In this document: positions 9,237 to 18,800 of the stretch, piece by piece
How the letters are laid out: the number at the start of each line of letters is the position of its first letter
Position numbering within the stretch: position 1 is the stretch's first letter
From: a bacterium 1xD42-67
GTDB lineage: Bacteria; Bacillota; Clostridia; Oscillospirales; Oscillospiraceae
Assembly: GCA_003612335.1 (NCBI GenBank)
Contig: RAYO01000021.1
Location: 1-64,000 of the forward strand
Reading direction: 5' to 3'
DNA: 64,000 bases
Program-made: the position numbers and the translations under genes
Notes under the pieces: model-generated
Seen by the model: the letters and a program-made list of their open reading frames with translations, nothing else
Database searches by the model: none
What the model was told of the DNA's origin: nothing

Positions 9237-12082
9237 ATGTCTTTGAATCGGTAAAGCAGTCCATCCGAACCAGAGAAGCGGCGGAACACTATGGAATCGA
9301 AGTAAAGCGGAACGGCATGGCCTGCTGTCCATTCCACGATGACCGGACGCCCAGCCTGAAACTGGACCACCGCTTTCACTGTTTCGGCTGCGGGGCGGAC
9401 GGGGATGTGATTGACTTTGCCGCCAGACTTTATAATCTTTCTCCCAAAGAGGCGGCACAGAAGCTGGCACAGGATTTTGGCCTGCTCTATGACAGCCAGG
9501 CGCCCCCGAAGAAAACCTATATCCGGCAAAAGTCCGAAGCCCAGAAATTCAAGGAAACAAAACAATGGTGTTTCCGTACACTGGCAGACTACGCCCATCT
9601 GATGAGGGGCTGGGAAACCAACCTTGCGCCCCGTACCCCCGATGAGGAACTGCACCCTCTCTTTGTGGAGGCGATGCACCGGAAAGACTATGTGGAGTAT
9701 CTTCTGGACTTTTTGATGGATGGCGATATGGAGGAGCAAAAAACATGGATTGCGGAACACACAACAAAAATCATGGATTTAGAAAGGAGAAACAAGAAAA
9801 TGGCTGAAAAACCTACCAACCGGGAGCGATTGCGGGAAATCACCGAGGGCATTGAGCAGAACATCAAGGAACTGTTTGAAAGCGAAAAGTATATGCGCTA
9901 TCTGTCGGTGATGTCCCGGTTCCACCGCTACTCGGTCAACAATACTATGCTGATCTATATGCAGAAGCCGGACGCAACCCTTGTGGCTGGCTACAACAAG
10001 TGGAAGAATCAGTTTGAGCGCCATGTGAAAAAGGGCGAGCGCGGCATCACCATCATCGCGCCCACTCCCTACAAAAAGAAAATCGAGGAGCAGAAGCTGG
10101 ACCCGGACACCCATGCGCCGATGCTGGACGCAAACGGCAGGGTGGTCATGGAGGAAAAAGAGGTGGAAATCCCGCTGTTCCGCCCGGTCAAGGTCTTTGA
10201 TGTGAGCCAGACGGACGGAAAGCCCCTGCCCTCCCTGGCGGCGGATTTGTTTGGGAATGTCCAGCACTTTGAGGCGTTTATGGAGGCGTTGAAACGCTCC
10301 GCCCCGGTTCCGATTGCGTTTGAGGAGATGTCTGCCGACACAGACGGATATTTTTCTTCCAGCCAGCAGCGCATCGCCATCCGCCAGGGCATGAGCGAGG
10401 TACAGACGGTTTCCGCCGCTGTCCATGAGATCGCCCACTCCAAGCTGCATAATTACCAAAAGGAACAAAAAACCGCCGCTGGTACAGACGCTGCAACGGC
10501 TCCAAAACCAAAGGACCGCCACACCGAGGAGGTGGAGGCCGAAAGCATCTCCTACGCAGTCTGCCAGTATTACGGGATTCAGACCGGCGAGAACAGCTTC
10601 GGGTACATCGCCAACTGGAGCCAGGGCAAGGAACTGAAAGAGCTGCGGGACAGCCTGGAAACCATCAACAAGACCGCCGGTGCGCTGATTGCCGATATTG
10701 ACCGCCATTTTAAGGACATCTGCAAGGAGCGCGGCATTGACCTGGAATCCGAGCCGGAACAGGAGGCGGGAACAGAAACCATACAACCGGAAAGCCAGCA
10801 GCCGGAAAGCCCACAGACCATCCAGGAAAATCAGGAGGCTGTTCCTGACCCTGAACCCGCATGGAAAATCCCCACCGAACTGCCGGAGCAGGACCCCGCC
10901 ATGTTCCGTTATTACATCACCCAGGATTCACTGAATGTGGGGACCTACCCCCTGATGGACAGGAAAACCATCACCGAACTGGCCGCGCCGGTCAAGGTGG
11001 AACAGGATTCCATTACCGTTTTTGGCTGTATCGACTACCCCCAGCCGCTGACCGCCGAACAGGAACGGGAATACGCCCTTTTGCCCGCCAGCGAAAATCC
11101 GCCTGTGTTGGACACTTCCGTTGACCATGCCGCAGAAGCCGCCCAGCTGCCGGACGCGCCGGAGCAGACACTGGACGAATACCCCATGCCGGACCCGATA
11201 CTGCGGGAGGACGATCTGAAAAACTGCGGCTATCAGGACGGGGATTTGCTGCCCCTCTCCAAAGAGCGGGCGCTGGAACTGTTTGAGCAGGATTTGACGG
11301 TGTATGCGGTGGTGGACGGAGGCAGCGCGGAAATGCTCTTTGACCGGGAGGAATTTGAATCCCAGCTGCCCGGTACGGTGTTTGCCCTCTCCCGCGAGGA
11401 ATGGGAGGAAAGCCCCGCCTTTGACGCGCTGGTACAGGACCGGAAGAACCACCAGCAGGAACGGGAGCAGGCGTTTCTCTCCCATGAGGGGGACTGCTTT
11501 GCCATCTATCAGGTAAAGGACGATGAAAGCCTGCGGGAGATTCGCTTTGAGGGGCTGGAATGGCTCAAATCCATCGGGCGAGAGGTGGAGCGTGAAAACT
11601 ACGATCTGATCTACACCGCGCCGCTTTCCGGCAAAGATGCGCCGGAGGCTGTGGCGGAGCAGCTGTTTTACCGTTTCAACAACGAACACCCGAAGGACTA
11701 TCACAGCCCCTCCATGAGCGTCAGCGACATCGTTGCCATTCGGAAGGACGGTGCGTTATCCTGTCATTACTGCGACAGCTTTGGCTTTCAGCAGATCACC
11801 GGTTTTCTTGACGCGAACCCCCTGAAAAATGCGGAGATGGCTATGGAGGATGATTACGGCATGATTGACGGGATCATCAACAACGGCCCCAAAGAGCCGA
11901 CCGTAGCCCAGCTGGAACAGCAGGCCATGAGCGGCCAGCCGATCTCCCTGATGGATTTGGCGGCAGCTGCCCACCGGGAGGAACGGGATAAGCGGAAATC
12001 GGTGGTGGAACAGCTTCACCAGCAGCCGAAACAGGAAAGTAAAAAGACAGCGCCGAAAAAGAGCGCGGAAAGGGAGATATGA
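9233..12082 (+). CDS. CHC2 primase-type zinc finger fused to ArdC-like/zincin/YodL protein
   Basis: This is a 949-residue fusion. Residues 1-90 are a DnaG-type CHC2 zinc-binding domain: C32-x2-H35 and C50-x2-C53 with P-F-H-D-D-R-T-P-S. From residue 190 (M-A-E-K-P-T-N-R-E-R-L) it continues as an ArdC-like N-terminal ssDNA-binding domain, a zincin-like metallopeptidase motif H-E-I-A-H (398-402), and a C-terminal region resembling YodL/DUF4316. In related elements these are usually two genes. Here an AAAGGAG at 9783-9789 and an ATG at 9800 lie in frame at the joint, so a second, shorter product could also be made. Likely roles are priming and protection of transferred DNA (inference). Confidence 0.8.
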   Translation: MNVFESVKQSIRTREAAEHYGIEVKRNGMACCPFHDDRTPSLKLDHRFHCFGCGADGDVIDFAARLYNLSPKEAAQKLAQDFGLLYDSQAPPKKTYIRQKSEAQKFKETKQWCFRTLADYAHLMRGWETNLAPRTPDEELHPLFVEAMHRKDYVEYLLDFLMDGDMEEQKTWIAEHTTKIMDLERRNKKMAEKPTNRERLREITEGIEQNIKELFESEKYMRYLSVMSRFHRYSVNNTMLIYMQKPDATLVAGYNKWKNQFERHVKKGERGITIIAPTPYKKKIEEQKLDPDTHAPMLDANGRVVMEEKEVEIPLFRPVKVFDVSQTDGKPLPSLAADLFGNVQHFEAFMEALKRSAPVPIAFEEMSADTDGYFSSSQQRIAIRQGMSEVQTVSAAVHEIAHSKLHNYQKEQKTAAGTDAATAPKPKDRHTEEVEAESISYAVCQYYGIQTGENSFGYIANWSQGKELKELRDSLETINKTAGALIADIDRHFKDICKERGIDLESEPEQEAGTETIQPESQQPESPQTIQENQEAVPDPEPAWKIPTELPEQDPAMFRYYITQDSLNVGTYPLMDRKTITELAAPVKVEQDSITVFGCIDYPQPLTAEQEREYALLPASENPPVLDTSVDHAAEAAQLPDAPEQTLDEYPMPDPILREDDLKNCGYQDGDLLPLSKERALELFEQDLTVYAVVDGGSAEMLFDREEFESQLPGTVFALSREEWEESPAFDALVQDRKNHQQEREQAFLSHEGDCFAIYQVKDDESLREIRFEGLEWLKSIGREVERENYDLIYTAPLSGKDAPEAVAEQLFYRFNNEHPKDYHSPSMSVSDIVAIRKDGALSCHYCDSFGFQQITGFLDANPLKNAEMAMEDDYGMIDGIINNGPKEPTVAQLEQQAMSGQPISLMDLAAAAHREERDKRKSVVEQLHQQPKQESKKTAPKKSAEREI
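12041..12076 (+). repeat. 36-bp direct repeat, copy 1 (end of the fusion gene)
   Basis: It is identical to 12560-12595. It encodes the lysine-rich tail K-K-T-A-P-K-K-S-A-E-R-E in the same frame. The two copies are 519 bp apart, exactly 173 codons, and bracket the inserted 171-residue gene. Confidence 0.9.
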
Positions 12083-12085
12083 CAG

Positions 12086-12601
12086 ATGGATTCTGAAAGG
12101 TTTTCTGCATCACTGACACAAATTGCCCCCATGCACAAGCCGGAGGCAGATCAGCACTGGAAAGATTTCGCGGCAGAATGTGTTAAGTCAGAGCAATTCG
12201 TAAATTTTGAAGTGATGGAGGATAAAACGCTTGCCGCAGAAAAATGGCTGGATGCCTTTTGCGATGCTTTTCTTGCGGTGAAAAAGGGCTTGGGCGAAAA
12301 GGCAGCGGAAAGCATTATCAATTTAAGCTGTGAACATGGCTGTCTGTACCCCGGAGAGATGATGCAGGCTGCTGTCTATCTGGAAAACGGCGGAGACAGC
12401 AAACAGATTTTTCCCATGATTGAATCAGGGGATATAGACCCGGAAAATCTATTCCGCCCGATGTCCAGACAGAAAGCAGAAAAATATCTGTCTGAAGCAG
12501 GTATCGAGATTAAAAAATCCGTCATGGAGCAACTGAAAAGCCAGCCCAGGGCGGAACAGAAAAAGACAGCGCCGAAAAAGAGCGCGGAAAGGGAGCTTTG
12601 A
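12086..12601 (+). CDS. Hypothetical 171-residue protein with duplicated C-terminal tail
   Basis: The protein is helical and acidic for its first 140 residues, with no family I recognise. Its last residues (K-K-T-A-P-K-K-S-A-E-R-E-L) repeat the tail of the preceding protein at both DNA and protein level. This suggests the gene entered by recombination at the tail sequence or arose with a tail duplication. Translation could be coupled to the preceding stop three bases upstream. Base composition is more AT-rich than its neighbours, consistent with later acquisition. Confidence 0.6.
   Translation: MDSERFSASLTQIAPMHKPEADQHWKDFAAECVKSEQFVNFEVMEDKTLAAEKWLDAFCDAFLAVKKGLGEKAAESIINLSCEHGCLYPGEMMQAAVYLENGGDSKQIFPMIESGDIDPENLFRPMSRQKAEKYLSEAGIEIKKSVMEQLKSQPRAEQKKTAPKKSAEREL
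12560..12595 (+). repeat. 36-bp direct repeat, copy 2
   Basis: An exact copy of 12041-12076. It lies at the end of the 171-residue gene and just before the TTRAP gene. Confidence 0.9.
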
Positions 12602-12602
12602 T

Positions 12603-12818
12603 ATGGAAAACTTCACCTTTGAGGAAATGAATCTGATGTGCATTTACAACACCGGCACCCGCACCGGGCTGATGGAGAGCCTGACCGAGATGCGCGGCTA
12701 TCTCTCGCCGGAGGAAACGGAGCTGTTGGAACTGACCGACAGCGCCCTGCATAAGCTGCGCGCCATGACGGACGCGGAGTTTGACGGTCTGGAACTGTAC
12801 CCGGATTTTGACGAATAG
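12603..12818 (+). CDS. Transposon-transfer assisting protein (TTRAP family)
   Basis: The 71-residue acidic protein begins M-E-N-F-T-F-E-E-M-N-L-M-C-I-Y and has E-T-E-L-L-E-L-T-D-S-A-L-H-K-L. Both are characteristic of the TTRAP small proteins of Tn1549-like elements. The name is a family label; no biochemical role is established. It follows the preceding stop by one base and is the last gene before the 12832-12859 hairpin. Confidence 0.82.
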   Translation: MENFTFEEMNLMCIYNTGTRTGLMESLTEMRGYLSPEETELLELTDSALHKLRAMTDAEFDGLELYPDFDE

Positions 12819-12831
12819 GAACCAACAAACC

Positions 12832-12859
12832 GGAGGGGCTGCCGCTGCGTGGCCCCTCC
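12832..12859 (+). terminator. GC-rich hairpin after the TTRAP gene
   Basis: There is a perfect 8-bp stem GGAGGGGC/GCCCCTCC with a 12-base loop, followed by CCCTTTAT. It may attenuate transcription before the giant helicase gene; the weak T tract makes full termination uncertain. Confidence 0.5.
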
Positions 12860-12895
12860 CCCTTTATCCAAAACCCGAAAGGAGGGCCGAAAACA

Positions 12896-15800
12896 ATGGC
12901 AACCAAAGTACAGATATACGCACAGATGGCCGATGACGTGGCGGTGCAGCTCACTTCCAGCTGGAATGAGTGGACGCTGTTTTTGGACACGGCTTCGAGG
13001 CTCTATAAATACCCGTTCAGCGACCAGCTCCTGATCTACGCCCAGCGCCCGGACGCCACCGCCTGTGCGGAGTATGATCTATGGAATGACAAGATGGGCC
13101 GCTATGTCCGGCGCGGCTCCAAGGGCATCGCCCTGGTGGACGATTCCGGGGACCGGCCCCGGCTGCGGTATGTCTTTGACATTTCCGACACCGGGACCCG
13201 CGAACATTCCCGCACCCCCTGGCTCTGGAAGATGGAGGAACGGCATATAGATTCCATCTCCGCTATGCTGGAAAGCCGGTATGGGGTGGGCAGCGGTGAT
13301 CTGGGGGAGCAGCTGGCCGAAACCGCCCGGAAACTGGCCGGGGAATACTGGGCGGACAATGGGCGGGACTTCCTTTACATCGTTGACGATTCCTTTTTAG
13401 AGGAGTACGATGAACTTAACATCGAAGTCCAATTCAAAGCCGCCGCTGCCGCCAGCATCGCCTACTCCCTCATGTCCCGCTGCGGGCTGGCTCCGAGGGA
13501 ATATTTCACCCATGAGGATTTCATGCCGGTTTTCGATTTCAACACACCGGCCACCGCCCAGGCGCTGGGAACGGCTGTCAGCCAGATTAACCAGCAGGTA
13601 CTGCGGCAGATCGGCGTCACGATTCTAAATGCAGAGCGGCAGGCCGCTCAGGAAAGGAGATCAGAACATGAAGAACAACCTGACTTACAGCCGGAACGGG
13701 GACTACCTGGTTCCCGACCTGAAACTGGCAGAACAGCCGGAAACGCCCCTGGGCAAGTACGGCAGGATGCGGAAAACCTATCTGAAGGAACACCGGCCAA
13801 TCCTCTACAACCGGCTGCTGATGAGCGAGAAGCTGTACCCGCACCTGTTGGAGATCGACCAGACCGCGAACAGCCGGTTGGAGCAGCTGATGCCGCAGCT
13901 GGCACAGTCGGCGGGGGCGACCGAGGAACTGAAAGCCCGCGACATGATGCAGTGGGTGGGGCTGATGAACAGCTGCAAGGCCCAGGCGGAGGAGATTTTG
14001 CTGGCGGAACTTATCAACAGCTGACCTTAGACCTGTTCCCCTCCGAAGCGGAACAAATCAGAACCATAGACGAAGCAGAGAATGTGAAAACGTCCTCTGC
14101 TTTTTCTTTTGCCCAAACGGACATCGACCATGTGCTGCGGCTGGGCGGGAACACTGACCGTCTGCGGGAGCGCGTGGCCGCCGAATTTGAAAAGCAGAAG
14201 TCTGTCCCGGAGATTGCCGCCGCTCTGCAATCCCTCTATCATGGCGGCAACGGCTTCACCACCGATGCAGGCAGTATCACCGTCTGGTACGGCGAGGACG
14301 GAATCCATCTTTCGCGCGGAAAATCCGCCCGTTACGATAAATCCGCACAGGTCATTTCCTGGGAGAGCGCCGCCGAGCGTATCGGGGAACTGCTGGAATC
14401 CGGCCAGTTTGCCTCCAATGTGGAGCTTGCCGAGGCCGCTGGATATGAACGGCTGCGGCTGGCGGAAAAGTTATGGAATCTCTGCCACGATCTCAGCGAT
14501 GAAGCCAGGGAATCCGGTTATCTGCAAAGCCTTGTAAAGAACAGAGGGGGCGGGTTCCCGGAGGAAACCGAGCGTCTTGCCGAGCAGCTGAAAAGCCCGG
14601 AGTTTCGTAAGACCCTTATGGAAGAATACGCCGCTTTCTGGACCGCCTACCAGCAGGACCGGGATGTGCTACGGTTCCATTATCATAATCCAAAGCAGAT
14701 TTGGGAGAATCTGAAAGACCTGAACCTTCCCCGCAAAGCCTTTTCCTCTGAAATGGCAGAAGTCCCCACCGTAAAGGAATTTATCACCGAGGACGAGATC
14801 GGCGCGGCCCTCTCCGGCGGCAGCGGTTTTGCTGGCGGCAGGGGACGCATTTATACCTTTTTCCAGCAACCCCATACCGACAAGGAGCAGGCGGCATTTC
14901 TCCGGGAAGAATACGGAACCGGCGGACGCTCCCATGCTTTGTCTGGTGCAACCGGCAGTGATGAGTGGCACGATGGAAAGGGCCTGCGCTACCAGAAAAA
15001 AGGCTGTGAGGATGTGCGCCTGACCTGGGATAAGACCGCGAAGCTGGTTGCTGACCTTATCAAAAAGGACCGCTATCTGACCGAAACGGAAAGGGAACAG
15101 GTTGAGAAAATCCAGGCAGAAAAGGAACTTGCCGAGGCGGGTGTTGTGGAACCACAGAACCAGCCTGCTCCTGTCCATGAGGCCGAAGCAGAACAACCCC
15201 AGCCCACGCTGGAAGAACTGCTGGGACAGTATAAGCCGGTTGTGACCGCCGCCATCTCGGAAGATACGGCATACCGTAACGCCTGCGGCCACTCCGACCA
15301 CGAAAATGCTGTGATCGAGGGCAACGCCGCTGTGCGCCGCGCGGTTCTGGATTCCGGTGACATACAGCTTATCAAACACTATTCGGATATACCGGATTTC
15401 CGTCACCGTCTGCGCCAAGAGGTGATTGACGAAACCTATCCCCGGCTCCATGAGCTGTTGCGCCCTCTCTCCCAAGATGATATTGACGATGCCCTCCGCG
15501 CATGGAATGGGGATATGGACAGCAAACGGGCCGTAGTCCGCTACATGAAGGACCATGCCAGGGACAAAGATACTGCTGCGTGGTTGTCTAAGGAATACGG
15601 CGGCCCTGAAAATAAAAGTTTGTTCATCGTCCGCGCCGGAAGCCCTGAAACCATTGAACTTCCCTGGCCCAAGGTCCAGCGCCGGATTGCCCAGCTGATT
15701 CAGGCAGACCTCTTTTATACCCCGGCTGAACTGGATAATCTGGACGATATAGACCCTGTTGCTATCCGGGAAAATCTGGCCCAGCGCGGCATTGTAAACG

Positions 15801-18800
15801 GGCAGGTAGTAGAACCGGAAAAGCTGGACAATGACCCCTTTATTCAACAGGTTATGGCCGATGTGGAGCAGCTTACAGAGGAGGAAACACCAGCAGCCGA
15901 AACCGCCCCTGTTGTGAAGGGACCCCGCGACCCGCTGGCATCGGCCTATGGCGTAGGGGATTTTGTTTTTCTGGAAAACACCGAGTACCGCATTACCGAC
16001 TTGCAGCGGGGCCATGTCCAGCTGCTTGACCCTGCGCTGGTTTATCCCATCTACCGGACAGAAACCAAAGAACAGTTTGAGCGCGCCATCAGGCAGGACC
16101 CACGCAACAGCGCCATTACCGATTATCTCCCCGCCGATCTGGAACAGTTTTCCCCGGACTTGCGGGAAGTCCTGACCGGGGATGGCGGCTTGCTGGACGG
16201 GTTGGCAAAGGAGGATATAGCCGCGCTGCTCCGAAACGGCACAGGGAATCCGGCTATCGCCCAGCACCTTTCCCAGCGGTTTGCCGGTACGGTGGAAACC
16301 ATGCAGCTGGAAACCGGCGATACGGCAGATTACCGGACTTCCATAAACGGCATGGAAGTGGAGATTTTGCGGGAAGATGAAACCATTCTTGCAACTCTGT
16401 ATGAAAGCTGGGAAACGATTGCCGCCGCCTTGCGCTCCCTTTACCAGCAGGAATTGGACGGATTTTCCCACGAACCGGCACAGACAAAAGAACAGCCCAT
16501 AGAGGAGCAGCCGGATTTAGGGAATCCTCCCACGCCGGAACCAGAGCCGCGAATCACTACCACGCCTGTCACCCGTTATCCGGGCGAGCAGAATAACCTC
16601 CCCTACGATATAGAGATTCATACGCTGCACTTTGATGAGCCGGAACCTACGCCTACCCCTCCCCAGCCCACCGCCGAAAACTTCCATATCACTGACATCC
16701 ACCTGGGCGAAGGCGGGCCAAAGGCAAAATTCCGCGCCAATATGGACGCGATCAATCTCTTAAAAGAACTGGAGGCAGAAAACCGGCAGGCCACGCCAGA
16801 GGAACAGGAAATCCTCTCCCGGTATGTGGGATGGGGCGGTCTGTCAGACGCTTTTGACGAGAGCAAGCCCGCCTGGGCGAAAGAATTTGCGGAACTCTAT
16901 GCCGCGCTGTCCCCGGAGGAATATGAAGCCGCCAGAGGAACCACCCTGAACGCCCATTACACCACGCCCACCGTTATCCAGGCCATTTATGAAGCGGTGG
17001 GCCGGATGGGATTCCAGACCGGCAACATTCTGGAGCCTTCCTGCGGCGTGGGCAACTTCTTCGGTATGCTGCCGGAGGAGATGCGGGGCAGCAAGCTGTA
17101 CGGCGTGGAACTGGATTCCATCACCGGACGCATCGCAAAACAGCTCTATCCCAAAGCAAACATCACCATCGCGGGCTTTGAAACCACCGACCGGCGGGAT
17201 TTCTACGATTTAGCCGTAGGGAATGTGCCGTATGGCCAGTATCAGGTCAACGACCGGGCCTACAACAAGCTGAACTTCAACATTCACAACTACTTTTTCG
17301 CCAAATCGCTGGACCAGGTGCGACTGGGCGGCGTGGTGGCCTTTCTCACCAGCCGCTACACCATGGATTCCAAGGATTCTACGGTGCGCCGCTATCTGGC
17401 ACAGCGGGCGGAGCTGTTAGGCGCGATCCGGCTCCCCAACAATGCGTTTCGGGCCAATGCCGGAACCGATGTCGTATCTGACATCATTTTTTTGCAAAAA
17501 CGGGACCGCCCTATCGACATTACCCCGGACTGGACACAGACCGGACAGACAGAAGAAGGTTTTACCATCAACCGCTATTTCCTGGACCACCCGGAAATGG
17601 TGCTGGGGCGGCAGGAGGCGAAAAGTACCCAATATGGAGGACAGGATTACACTGTCGCTCCCATCGAAGGGCTGGAACTTTCCGACCAGCTGCACGATGC
17701 CATCAAGTACATCCGGGGGACCTATCAGGAGGCTGAACTGCCGGAGCTGGGCGAGGGGGAAGAAATTGATGCCTCTATCCCGGCTGACCCGGATGTGAAA
17801 AACTATTCCTATACCGTTGTGGACGGTGCGGTGTACTACCGGGAAAACAGCCGCATGGTGCGCCCGGACTTAAACGCCACCGCCGAAGCCCGTATAAAGG
17901 GCATGGTGGAACTGCGGGACTGTGTGCAGAAGCTCATCGGCCAGCAGATGGACGGTTTTATTTCGGATGAAACCATTCGTGAAACCCAGGCCGAGTTGAA
18001 CCGGCTCTATGACGCATTTTCCGCAAAATACGGGCTTATCAATGACCGGGGCAACCGGCTGGCCTTTGCCGATGATTCCAGCTACTATCTGCTCTGCGCG
18101 CTGGAAGTCATTGACGATGACGGAAAGCTGAAGCAGAAAGCGGATATGTTCACCAAGCGCACCATCAAGCCCCATCAGGCCGTTACTTCGGTCGATACCG
18201 CCAGTGAAGCCCTGGCTGTTTCCATCGCGGAAAAGGCCGAGGTAGATATGGAGTACATGGCCGAACTTAGCGGCAGGACCCCGGAGGAGCTGGCGCTGGA
18301 ACTGCGGGGCGTGATCTTCCGTCTGCCCGGACCATTGGCCGAGGGAGAAGCGCCCCGTTATGTGACAGCCGATGAATACCTCTCCGGCAACGTGCGCCGG
18401 AAACTGCGGCAGGCACAGCGGGCGGCGGAGAAAGACCCCGCCTTTTCTATCAATGTGGAGGCGCTGACCGCCGCCCAGCCAAAGGATTTGGACGCATCGG
18501 AAATCGAGGTGCGGCTGGGTGCCACCTGGATTGACAAAGAGTATATCCAGCAGTTTATGTACGAAACCTTCCATACCCCGTACTATCTGCAACGCTCCAT
18601 TCAGGTCAAGTATGTCCCCTATACCGCCGAGTGGCAGATCACCGGCAAAAACGCCGTTGGGTACGGCGATGTAGCCGCCAACACCACCTACGGCACCGAC
18701 CGGGCCAACGCCTACAAGATTTTGGAGGACAGCCTGAATCTGCGGGATGTCCGTATCTATGACACCGTTGAGGATGCAGACGGGAGGGAGCGCCGGGTAC

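Noticed and set aside
14669-16471. 600-codon open frame on the minus strand inside the giant helicase gene
   Set aside because: It is antisense to a well-supported domain protein, has no ribosome site or recognisable domain, and is expected by chance in GC-rich third-position-biased DNA.
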